Shown here in pieces: positions 7,131 through 13,510 of a stretch of DNA of 13,873 bases (within the stretch, counting starts at the first letter, position 1; each line of letters begins with the position of its first letter). Source of the stretch: Deltaproteobacteria bacterium. GTDB taxonomy: Bacteria > Desulfobacterota_B > Binatia > UBA9968. The translations under genes and the position numbers were made by a program. The notes below the pieces were generated by a model. It was not told where the DNA came from. It made no database searches and saw only the letters and a list, made by a program, of their open reading frames with translations. The stretch lies in contig JACPSF010000257.1 in NCBI GenBank assembly GCA_016193385.1, positions 1 through 13,873 on the forward strand. The letters are read 5' to 3'.

Positions 7131-7526
7131 ATGCTGGAAAAAATATTTGGCCCGTACCGCGACTATTCGCTCTTTGTTTTGCGGTTGTTCGTGGGGATCG
7201 TTTTTCTCGTCCACGGCTCTCTTAAGCTTTTCGGCGGTCTTGAAGGCTTCACGGAATTCTTGCTGGATTACGGAATTCCCTATCCGGAAATCATGGCTCC
7301 AACAGTTGGCGCAATCGAGTTTATCGGCGGCTTGGCCATTCTGCTCGGAACAGGCACGCGGATCGCTTCATTTTTGCTTACCGGAATCATGGTGGTTGCT
7401 ATGATCACTGTAACCCTCCCCGCGGGATTTGCTGGCGGCTATGACGCCAACCTCGCTCTGCTCGGCGGCCTCCTTGCCCTCCTCCTCGCCGGGCCGGGAA
7501 AGCCAGCCGTTGGCGGGGATCTGTAG
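7131..7526 (+). CDS. DoxX family small membrane protein
   Basis: This 131-residue integral membrane protein has four predicted helices (about 13-31, 52-72, 77-97 and 105-124). The DoxX-family pattern is visible: LRLFVGIVFLVHGSLKLFGG in helix 1 with the following loop, GIPYPEIMAPTVGAIEFIGGLAILLG, and a glycine/leucine-rich last helix. The reading frame also allows GTG at 7116, but ATG 7131 is preferred: it gives the usual short N-terminus and has a G-rich site (GGGGGA) just before it. It starts 14 bases after the FAD subunit stop, so it is likely co-transcribed with the Mo hydroxylase genes. DoxX proteins are named for a quinol-oxidase subunit of Acidianus, but most bacterial members have no proven role. 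A link to electron transfer from the hydroxylase to the quinone pool is only a suggestion from context. Confidence 0.85.
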   Translation: MLEKIFGPYRDYSLFVLRLFVGIVFLVHGSLKLFGGLEGFTEFLLDYGIPYPEIMAPTVGAIEFIGGLAILLGTGTRIASFLLTGIMVVAMITVTLPAGFAGGYDANLALLGGLLALLLAGPGKPAVGGDL

Positions 7527-7666
7527 TGCCGGTTCCATTTAAGTTCGTCTAACTCTGCTTATTGGTGCCGGTCTTCCAGCAGCGGGAACTCTGCACAGAC
7601 TTCCGATCGTTCCAGTAGTTGCCGTCATGAACACGCCTTTAGATTTCTGCTTCTTTTAGGATTCGC

Positions 7667-8671
7667 GTGCCTATGGCCGATACGTTCCAGCCGCGCCTGG
7701 TTAATGATCCGTTTGAAGATCCGGCCCTGTATATCGCCTTTCGCTACCAGAGAAGAGCGATTCTCTTTGATCTGGGGACCATCGATAGCCTGGGGCTGCG
7801 CGATCTTCATAAGATCACGGACGTCTTTGTCTCCCATACCCACATCGATCATTTCATCGGTTTCGACCACCTGCTGCGTTCTTCTCTCAACCGGGAAGAC
7901 GAGATCCGGCTGTACGGTCCCAAAGGGATCACGGACAACGTCAGCGGCAAGCTGGCCGGGTACACTTGGAATCTGATCCAGAACTATCCCTTGAAAATCG
8001 TCGTCCACGAAATTGACAGGGAACAGCAAAGAATCAGTTCTTTCCGCGCCGCAGCACTATTCAAGCCTGAAGAGGAACGGCTCGTCCCTTTCGGCGGCTT
8101 TCTTCTGGATGAGCCGTCCTTTACCGTTCGCGCGGTGATTCTGGATCATCGGATCCCTTGCCTGGCGTTTAGTTTAGAGGAAAAAAACCGGCTCAATATC
8201 AGGCACGAGCGCATGGGGGAGATGGGGCTCAAAAGGGGGCCATGGCTCGATGAGTTGAAGCGCAGACTGCGGGAGAACGCGCCGCAAAGCGCTCTTTTGG
8301 AAATGCCAATCCAAGAGGGCAGGGAAAGATTAACCCTTTCCCTGAAGGAGTGGCGGGAGACGCTGGTCGTTGAGAGCGAGGGTCAAAAGATCGTTTATGT
8401 GGTGGATAACCTCTTTACCCCGGCGAACGCCGAGCGGATCGTCTCCCTGGCGCAGGAGGCTAACTTCTTTTATTGCGAGGCCGCTTTCTCCCAGGCGGAC
8501 GAGGCGAGGGCGCAGGAGCGCTACCATCTCACCGCCGCTCAGGCCGGTGCGCTGGCGCGCCAGGCTCGAGTCGAGCGGTTTATCCCGTTTCATTTTTCCC
8601 AACGGTACGAGAAGGAGCCCGATCGGCTTCGGGAGGAAGCCATGGCGGCTTTTATTCGCGGCGCCTCTTAG
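7667..8671 (+). CDS. Metallo-beta-lactamase-fold hydrolase, RNase Z-like
   Basis: This 334-residue MBL-fold metal hydrolase resembles ribonuclease Z. The metal site is complete: HTHIDH at 57-62, H161 in LDHRIPC (the position of the third zinc histidine in RNase Z), D247 in YVVDN, H287 in YHLTAAQAG (compare HSTA of RNase Z), and H309 in PFHFSQRY (compare HFSSRY). Two zinc ions would be bound. The GTG at 7667 lies 5 bases after AGGA (7658-7661); ATG at 7673 is an alternative, and residue numbers here count from the GTG. The N-terminus lacks the canonical RNase Z opening, and residues 170-240 form an insert rather than the standard exosite, so a tRNA 3'-processing role is uncertain. It could instead be a phosphodiesterase or other hydrolase of the RNase Z clade. 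It follows the DoxX gene after a 140-base gap with no recognisable terminator, so co-transcription is possible. Confidence 0.82.
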   Translation: MPMADTFQPRLVNDPFEDPALYIAFRYQRRAILFDLGTIDSLGLRDLHKITDVFVSHTHIDHFIGFDHLLRSSLNREDEIRLYGPKGITDNVSGKLAGYTWNLIQNYPLKIVVHEIDREQQRISSFRAAALFKPEEERLVPFGGFLLDEPSFTVRAVILDHRIPCLAFSLEEKNRLNIRHERMGEMGLKRGPWLDELKRRLRENAPQSALLEMPIQEGRERLTLSLKEWRETLVVESEGQKIVYVVDNLFTPANAERIVSLAQEANFFYCEAAFSQADEARAQERYHLTAAQAGALARQARVERFIPFHFSQRYEKEPDRLREEAMAAFIRGAS

Positions 8672-9025
8672 GCCGGTGGCAGCAACGGACGAGGGGTTCT
8701 TATGGACTGTCGAGCCCTTCCTGTGCTAAACAACGACGCTGTCGGTCAGGTCCTAAGAGGATGCTGAAAAACTCCAAACTTTTACTCCCCGGCGTGGGAG
8801 CATCTTTCGGGTCCGATGCAATACGCCTCTGCTACGCTCGCCAAAGTGGTGATAGAATCTCCGAGCTACGCTTCGATCTCCACGTCCGGTGCATCGGCCT
8901 CTCAAGACACCCCCGGGCCATTAGGCTTTATTCGGCAACCTGTTAAAGCTTCTGCCGAGCGATACCGTAGAGTATTTCTAATCGAGAGAACCGGCTTTTG
9001 AAGTGGGCGTAACCGGAGTCTGGTG
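8672..9025. other. Gene-free region with inverted and direct repeats, possible decayed mobile or repeat element
   Basis: No coding sequence with family features was found on either strand across about 350 bases. Structure is visible: TCTTATGGAC (8698-8707) and GTCCTAAGA (8750-8758) form an imperfect inverted repeat. GGATGCTGAAAAACTCC at 8759-8775 resembles terminal sequences I associate with dispersed elements in deltaproteobacteria-like genomes. CCGATGCA (8813-8820) and TGCATCGG (8890-8897) are perfect inverted repeats. GCTACGCT occurs twice (8831-8838 and 8865-8872). TCGGCA (8932-8937) pairs with TGCCGA (8953-8958). The downstream edge holds GGAG at 9014-9017, serving the following permease. 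The element identity is inferred, and no transposase remnant is readable. Confidence 0.35.
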
Positions 9026-9802
9026 ATGGTCGAGCGACAAGCGCGAAGGCTGGCGTGGAGGAGTCTGTCGGTTTTGTTGCTCCTCGCCTCTTGGTGGACC
9101 CTTTCGCTCTTTTTTCCCCCGTCCTTTGTCCCGGGCCCGATGCCCGTCTTGGCCAAATCTGTCGAAATCGCCCAGAGCGGCGAGTTCCCCTTTCATATGG
9201 CCCAGACGGTCCGCCGCGTCGGGTGGGGATTTTTGCTCGCTCTATCCTTCGCCCTTCCTGCGGGAATTGCGATGGGCTCGATCCGCGCGGCGGAAGATTT
9301 GCTCGAGGTGGAGGTCATCGTCGGCCTTTCGATTCCCGGCCTTGCCACCGCTACTCTTTCCATTTTGCTGTTTGGCTTGAGCGAGATGGCGGCCTACTTC
9401 ACCATCGCGGTCACCACCTGCCCCATTTTAATCACCAACATCTGGAGCGGAACCAAAGCCCTGGACCGCGACCTGGTTGAGATGAGCCGGGTTTTCCATG
9501 CCTCGGTCGTGGCAAAGCTGCGCCGGGTGATCCTCCCGCAGCTCGTCCCCTACCTCCTGGCCGCGTCACGATATGGTTTTAGTATAGCCTGGAAAGTTAC
9601 GGTCATCCTCGAAATGCTCGGCTTTAGCAACGGGGTGGGTTACAAAATCACGGAGGCCTTCCAGCTCTATTCCCCTCAGGGCGTTTTGGGGTGGACGATC
9701 ATGTTCACCGTCGTGATCATCATCTTTGAGTATGGCTTGCTGAATCGGCTCGAGCGCCGCTTGACGCGCTGGCGACCAGAGACCGAGATGTGGAGGAGAT
9801 GA
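9026..9802 (+). CDS. ABC transporter permease, NitT/TauT (SsuC/TauC) type
   Basis: This 258-residue membrane subunit belongs to the second importer. About six hydrophobic segments are seen (near 13-31, 68-87, 97-116, 121-140, 185-205 and 225-245). A cytoplasmic EAA-type loop reads VEMSRVFHASVVAKLRRVILP. The family-typical PGPMPVLAKSVEIAQSGEF follows the first helix, and the ending LLNRLERRLTRWRP is typical of SsuC-like permeases. The start is ATG 9026, or the in-frame GTG just before it at 9023; GGAG at 9014-9017 suits either. The stop TGA (9800-9802) shares its last base with the ATG of the ATPase gene, so the two are translationally coupled. It is only modestly similar to the permease at 500-1267, so this is a distinct transporter and not a recent duplication. 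Confidence 0.92.
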   Translation: MVERQARRLAWRSLSVLLLLASWWTLSLFFPPSFVPGPMPVLAKSVEIAQSGEFPFHMAQTVRRVGWGFLLALSFALPAGIAMGSIRAAEDLLEVEVIVGLSIPGLATATLSILLFGLSEMAAYFTIAVTTCPILITNIWSGTKALDRDLVEMSRVFHASVVAKLRRVILPQLVPYLLAASRYGFSIAWKVTVILEMLGFSNGVGYKITEAFQLYSPQGVLGWTIMFTVVIIIFEYGLLNRLERRLTRWRPETEMWRR

Positions 9803-10569
9803 TGGCCGAGGTGACCATCAGCCGCCTTTCCAAGACCTACCAGCTTATCGATAGAGAGTCACTTGCTGTGCTCGATGATCTCAGTTTCTCCATCCCGGAC
9901 CGGAGCTTCGCCTGTATTCTGGGTCCGTCCGGTTGTGGCAAATCCACCCTGCTCAACCTGATCACCGGGTTGCAGAGTCCTGACCAGGGTTCCATTTTAT
10001 TCTCCGGCAGGGTGTACGACGGCAACGCCGTACGCATCAGCTACGTTTTTCAGGAATCGCGGCTGCTCAACTGGCGCACGGCCGCCGAGAACGTTGAGTT
10101 TGCCCTGGAGGGCATGAGGGTTCCGCGCGGGGAGTGGGCGGCGAGGGTCGAGCGCTACCTGGATCTAGTCGGGCTAACCAAGTTTAAGGACCAGTTTCCG
10201 CTCTTTCTCTCCGGCGGTATGCGCCAGCGGGTTTCCATCGCCCGGGCCCTTTCCATCGAGCCCGACATCCTGTTGATGGATGAGCCCTTCAGTAATCTGG
10301 ATGAGATAACCGCCAACGAGATGCGCCGTGACCTTCTGACGCTTATGGAGAAGCTTCGCCAGACAGTCTTTTTTGTCACCCATAATGCCTTCGAGGCCGC
10401 TTTTTTGGGGGACCTCATTATTCTGCTCACGGCTCGACCGGCCCGGCTGATCGAGGTGATGCGAAATCCGATCCCAAAACCTCGGGATCTGGACAGCGGC
10501 GAGGTTTTTGAGCTGCGCCGGGAGATCGTCCGGAAAATGAAACGGCCAGAAGTTGAGACGCGCCGCTAG
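9802..10569 (+). CDS. ABC transporter ATP-binding protein, NitT/TauT (SsuB/TauB) type
   Basis: This 255-residue ATPase energises the second importer. All ABC motifs are intact: Walker A GPSGCGKST at 41-49, Q-loop Q84 with the RLLNW segment, signature LSGGMRQR at 136-143, Walker B ILLMDEP at 156-162, D-loop SNLD at 164-167 and switch histidine H194 (FFVTH). I chose ATG 9802: GGAGG at 9792-9796 sits 5 bases upstream and the start overlaps the permease stop by one base. In-frame alternatives are ATG 9799 and GTG 9790, the latter upstream of that ribosome site. It ends 20 bases before the 3' end of the convergent substrate-binding protein gene. Length and motifs are normal for the family; the substrate is unknown. 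Confidence 0.95.
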   Translation: MAEVTISRLSKTYQLIDRESLAVLDDLSFSIPDRSFACILGPSGCGKSTLLNLITGLQSPDQGSILFSGRVYDGNAVRISYVFQESRLLNWRTAAENVEFALEGMRVPRGEWAARVERYLDLVGLTKFKDQFPLFLSGGMRQRVSIARALSIEPDILLMDEPFSNLDEITANEMRRDLLTLMEKLRQTVFFVTHNAFEAAFLGDLIILLTARPARLIEVMRNPIPKPRDLDSGEVFELRREIVRKMKRPEVETRR

Positions 10570-10589
10570 CGGGGCCCTAAGGTTGACCG

Positions 10590-11624
10590 TTACCTCTGGA
10601 TGAACTCCTTGGGGAAAACGGCATCGATTTCTTGCCGCGTCGCCCGTCCCCCCTCCAAAAGGCCCAACTCGCTGGTCTTTTCGGCAAACAGCCGGCCCGC
10701 CTGCACGATCTCTTCGGTCCACTCCGTCGGGTAGAGCTCAAGCAGGCGCGCCCGCAGGAGTTTTTTCGCCTCGGGGGTTTTCACTCCGAGAAAGTTTTCA
10801 GCGAGCGGGGTGTTCAGATACTTGTCCGGGTTACTGTGAAAGGCCCGCAGAGTTTCCAGCACGGTCGTGCTCATGGCCTTGGCACGGGCCGGATTTTCAT
10901 CGATCCACTGCTGCCGCACCGCCAAACCCAGGGCGTTAAAGCCTGGAGTCTTGGTAGCTTCAACCCAGGCCCTGTTGAAATCGAGCAGGACCCGCGCCTC
11001 GTTGCCCGCGACCATGACGCTGGTAAACGACTCAAACATGGTGATGGCCTCAACATCCTTGCGCTGCAGAAGGGCTCTCATGGCCGGGCCGCTTCCGGTC
11101 AATACGAGCTGAAAGTCCTTGTCGATGTCGAAGCCCATCATCCGCCCCCAGACGGCAAAGCCGGTGTAGGCTCCGGTCACCTTGCTGAGCGTCGCGATCT
11201 TTTTGCCTTTAAGCTCCTCGAGCCTCCGGTAAGGGGAGTCGGTTCGTACCAGAAGACTGGTGTGTAGGAAAATGCTCGGTCCGATAAGCCGGATCTTATG
11301 ACCCTGGCGGTTGGCGCGGATCACCGAGACGGGAGACCACGAGTAGCCGTCGGTTGTGCCGAGGACCACGGAGTTTTCCGCATCCGGCGGGCTGGTGATG
11401 CGTTTGAGCCTGACGTCGATTCCGTGTTTCCGCCCTATGCCAAGCTGTTCGGTCAACTCAAAAGAATAGGAGACGGCCCCTCCCGGTGTGCTGGCAAAAA
11501 TGACGGTGTTTGGGGCGGTCTGAGCCCACACAGGAGCCCTCTCTTGCAGCGAAGAACCGACATAGGAGACGCCGCTGAGAGCGAGAAGCCGTAAGAAATC
11601 CCTTCGGTCGTATTTAGATTCCAT
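10590..11624 (-). CDS. ABC transporter substrate-binding protein, NMT1/SsuA-like, with Tat signal
   Basis: This 344-residue periplasmic binding protein is probably the partner of the permease and ATPase at 9026-10569. The N-terminus DRRDFLRLLALSGV (twin arginines R7-R8) is a Tat signal with a predicted cleavage after VWA (residue 34), so it would be exported already folded. The mature part shows the NMT1/SsuA layout: TPGGAVSYSFELTEQLGIG with KHGIDVRLKRI at the start, VLGTTDGYSWSPVSVIRANRQG, LEELKGKKIATLSKVTGAYTG, and LLQRKDVEAITMFESFTSVM. The start at 11624 has a strong purine-rich site (GGGAGGG on the minus strand, just upstream). The gene is transcribed towards its presumed partners, so it is not in one operon with them. 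It is divergent from the dienelactone hydrolase gene. The ligand is unknown. Confidence 0.88.
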   Translation of the reverse strand: MESKYDRRDFLRLLALSGVSYVGSSLQERAPVWAQTAPNTVIFASTPGGAVSYSFELTEQLGIGRKHGIDVRLKRITSPPDAENSVVLGTTDGYSWSPVSVIRANRQGHKIRLIGPSIFLHTSLLVRTDSPYRRLEELKGKKIATLSKVTGAYTGFAVWGRMMGFDIDKDFQLVLTGSGPAMRALLQRKDVEAITMFESFTSVMVAGNEARVLLDFNRAWVEATKTPGFNALGLAVRQQWIDENPARAKAMSTTVLETLRAFHSNPDKYLNTPLAENFLGVKTPEAKKLLRARLLELYPTEWTEEIVQAGRLFAEKTSELGLLEGGRATRQEIDAVFPKEFIQR

Positions 11625-11695
11625 TTTACCCTCCCTTTGGCCGTCGGGGGAAATTCGAGGCTGTTCCTGCCGCGTTACCGGGGCGATGTATCGTC

Positions 11696-11724
11696 CCCAT
11701 ATCTAAACGCCATGCGGTTGTCAA
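11696..11724 (-). promoter_or_regulatory. Possible promoter of the Tat substrate-binding protein gene
   Basis: On the minus strand a perfect TTGACA (11724-11719) is followed after 17 bases by TATGGG (11701-11696), which keeps only the first three bases of a -10 box. The -35 lies inside a perfect 6-bp hairpin, GCGGTT-GTCA-AACCGC (11714-11729), which could instead be an operator. Transcription would start about 65 bases before the ATG at 11624. Confidence 0.3.
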
Positions 11725-11769
11725 ACCGCCTTTACTTTCACGCGATCTGCAGTAGAACCGATGAAAAAC

Positions 11770-11797
11770 TTGACATTTGCGGAGCCGCGAGTAAGCT
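11770..11797 (+). promoter_or_regulatory. Possible promoter of the dienelactone hydrolase gene
   Basis: TTGACA at 11770-11775 is followed after 16 bases by TAAGCT (11792-11797), which retains T1, A2 and T6 of the -10 consensus. The predicted start lies about 55 bases before the ATG at 11859. The pair is plausible in position; the weak -10 hints at a need for activation. Confidence 0.35.
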
Positions 11798-11858
11798 GGC
11801 TCAGACCGAAGGCGGAAAAATCTGTCCGAGGAAAAAATTCTACACTTTGGAGTCACGT

Positions 11859-12683
11859 ATGGCGCAGAAGAATTCAGCTTCAATTCGTTCTTCGATGGTG
11901 CGATTTGACAGCGGGATTGCCGCCTTTTGGGCTCTGCCCAAGGCCAAGACCAAGCGTCCCGCTGTGATCCTGCTCCATGAGAGATACGGGGTGGTGCAGC
12001 ACACGAAAGATTTGATCCTGAAGCTTGCCCAAGCAGGGTACATCGGTCTTGCCCCGGATCTGTTCTCCCGCTTTCAGGGGGATAGAAAGGCCCTTACTCG
12101 CGGCGATGTCAGAGTCGAGCTGCGGGATGATGAGGTGTTAAAAGACTTGGGGGAGGCAATCGATTATCTGAAAAAACGCTCGGCGGTGGATGCCTCCCGG
12201 ATCGGGATCGTCGGTGTGTGCCAAACCGGGCGCCACGCTGTGCTGCTTGCGGCTCATAGGACCGATGTCTCGGCTTGTGTAGTTTTTTACGGCGCGGCGG
12301 GGGGGAAGGAATGGGGCACGGACGAATTTAAGCAGGAGCCCCTTGAGGCGTTGATCGACAACCTATCCTCTCCCCTACTGGGGATCTTTGGCGAGGCGGA
12401 CCACGTTATTTCGATCGACGATGTCTTGAAGTTTCGCGGCTGTCTGGAGCACTCCAAAAAAGGCTATCACATCAGGATTTATCGAGATGCCCCGCACGGG
12501 TGGCTCAACGATACGATGCCCGGAAGGTATCGCAAAGAAGCGGCTAGGGATGCCTGGGGGCTCATGCTCGCCTATCTAAAGAAGACCTTCGGCGGAGGCT
12601 CGGACCGCGATCGGCTCCACTGGGCCTTCGAGAGCGATATTTCTACAAGCTACGACTTCACGAAGAACGTCCGGCTGGAATAA
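11859..12683 (+). CDS. Dienelactone hydrolase family protein (alpha/beta hydrolase)
   Basis: This cytoplasmic 274-residue alpha/beta hydrolase is of the carboxymethylenebutenolidase type, which hydrolyses dienelactones or related esters in aromatic catabolism. Family landmarks: VILLHERYGV (35-44) with E41, the partner of the nucleophile; APDLFSR (65-71); nucleophile C121 in GVCQTGR; D181 in FGEADHVI; and H213 in DAPHGWLND, completing the Cys-Asp-His triad. After the catalytic domain there is a tail of about 30 residues (WAFESD, YDFTKNVRLE). The frame stays open upstream to 11637, but ATG 11859 fits the family N-terminus and has GGAG at 11849-11852 with 6-base spacing. The nucleophile elbow reads C-Q-T-G, whereas classical members have C-x-G-G, so the substrate may differ. 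It stands alone and is divergent from the Tat-SBP gene. No lactone-forming dioxygenase is visible nearby. Confidence 0.88.
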   Translation: MAQKNSASIRSSMVRFDSGIAAFWALPKAKTKRPAVILLHERYGVVQHTKDLILKLAQAGYIGLAPDLFSRFQGDRKALTRGDVRVELRDDEVLKDLGEAIDYLKKRSAVDASRIGIVGVCQTGRHAVLLAAHRTDVSACVVFYGAAGGKEWGTDEFKQEPLEALIDNLSSPLLGIFGEADHVISIDDVLKFRGCLEHSKKGYHIRIYRDAPHGWLNDTMPGRYRKEAARDAWGLMLAYLKKTFGGGSDRDRLHWAFESDISTSYDFTKNVRLE

Positions 12684-12715
12684 CTGGTGATTTCTTGCCG
12701 GGTGAACCAGCCGGA
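12670..12715 (+). terminator. Inverted repeat at the 3' end of the dienelactone hydrolase gene
   Basis: TCCGGCTGG (12670-12678), inside the last codons, pairs perfectly with CCAGCCGGA (12707-12715) across a 28-base loop. There is no T-run after it, so intrinsic termination would be weak; it may instead protect the mRNA end. The position supports a 3'-end role, but this is inference. Confidence 0.3.
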
Positions 12716-13049
12716 TTATCAAGATTTCAAATCCCGGCGCTAGCTCCGATAATCTCTCGTGGCTCAGAAAACGGCGGTTCAATTACAGATTTTGTTAACT
12801 TGGAAAATATTTTAAAAATTATGGCACCTGCGGTCGCGTAATTGCTAGAGCCAACTGTCCGGTCCCCTTACGGTTTCTACCTTTGGCACACCTTTCGCTT
12901 TCTCTCTCCGCAGAGAATCAGCGAACAAAAAACTTTCATCTGACATGTCTGTTACGGATCAACTTAAAAGGTGGAGGCGCGGCCGCGCAGCCGGAAAATG
13001 CATTCATGTACTCCAGCCTGACGCCAAGCCCTACGAACCGGCGGGAATT
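12716..13049. other. Intergenic region with an AT-rich segment
   Basis: Nothing convincingly coding is seen. The stretch 12780-12823 is clearly richer in A+T than its surroundings and contains the perfect 10-base palindrome AAAATATTTT (12804-12813). It could be a promoter upstream element or a nucleoid-protein site for the secreted protein gene downstream, but no good -35/-10 pair was found. An ATG at 12945 is in frame with the downstream gene, but the extra 35 residues are basic and polar, lie ahead of a signal peptide, and are probably untranslated. Confidence 0.4.
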
Positions 13050-13448
13050 ATGAGAGCCATTATTGTTATTCTTCTTAGCCTCTCAATGACCCTACCGCGA
13101 GCGCTGCCAGCCCTCGCGCAGGAATTCAGAAAGTGGGAAGCCAAGATCGCCGAGTACAAGCAATGGCTAGATTCGTTAGGGCCGAAGGGCGCGTTGTTCT
13201 GGGTCAGGCTCGACGCACAACACCGCCCTCACAGGCTTTACCTCGGTGATGGGTTTTTCCGCGCCGATGCTCGAACCCAAGAGCAGTTTGTAGAGACCTA
13301 CTCCAGTTACCTCGCGGGTCACCCCGAAAAGTCGATGCTTATCGATCTCTTTGACGCTGCAACAAACCGTCCTGTGGGCGAGTACGGCTGGGGCGGATTC
13401 AAACTCTACTCGCAGTCCGTCCGAAGCTCGGAAAGGGCTCGGCAATAG
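13050..13448 (+). CDS. Small secreted protein of unknown function
   Basis: I do not recognise a named family. The 132-residue product starts with a clear Sec signal peptide (MRAIIVILLSLSM core, cleavage predicted after ALA at residue 23). The mature part is about 109 residues with no cysteine. It begins with a charged, probably helical segment (EFRKWEAKIAEYKQWLDSLG), then a mixed region with aromatic residues (ALFWVRLD, HRLYLGDGFF), and ends with HPEKSMLIDLFDAATNRPVG followed by EYGWGGFKLY. The repeated alternation of hydrophobic and polar residues suggests a small alpha+beta domain in the periplasm or outside the cell. ATG 13050 was chosen because it puts the signal peptide at the very N-terminus; the upstream ribosome site (GGGA at 13043-13046) is weak. 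No operon partner is evident: the next gene is convergent, 62 bases on. Confidence 0.7.
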   Translation: MRAIIVILLSLSMTLPRALPALAQEFRKWEAKIAEYKQWLDSLGPKGALFWVRLDAQHRPHRLYLGDGFFRADARTQEQFVETYSSYLAGHPEKSMLIDLFDAATNRPVGEYGWGGFKLYSQSVRSSERARQ

Positions 13449-13510
13449 GCGACCTAACCACCCTTGCAGCGCTCAACCGACCGACGCTGGACCGTGGGGA
13501 ATCGCTGCCG

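Noticed and set aside
8473..8946. Plus-strand frame of about 157 codons overlapping the end of the MBL hydrolase gene and running into the gene-free region
   Set aside because: The first part is out of frame with the well-supported hydrolase and arginine/glycine/serine-rich; the second part has no family resemblance.
10632..11267. Plus-strand frame of about 211 codons opposite the Tat substrate-binding protein gene
   Set aside because: Antisense shadow with biased composition and no motifs; the minus-strand gene has a clear Tat signal and NMT1-type pattern.
11637..11858. Possible 74-residue N-terminal extension of the dienelactone hydrolase
   Set aside because: ATG 11859 has a well-spaced GGAG and matches the family N-terminus; the upstream stretch contains promoter-like elements for both divergent genes and a hairpin.
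12945..13049. N-terminal extension of the small secreted protein from ATG 12945
   Set aside because: No ribosome site is seen, and the extension would bury a clear signal peptide 35 residues inside the protein.
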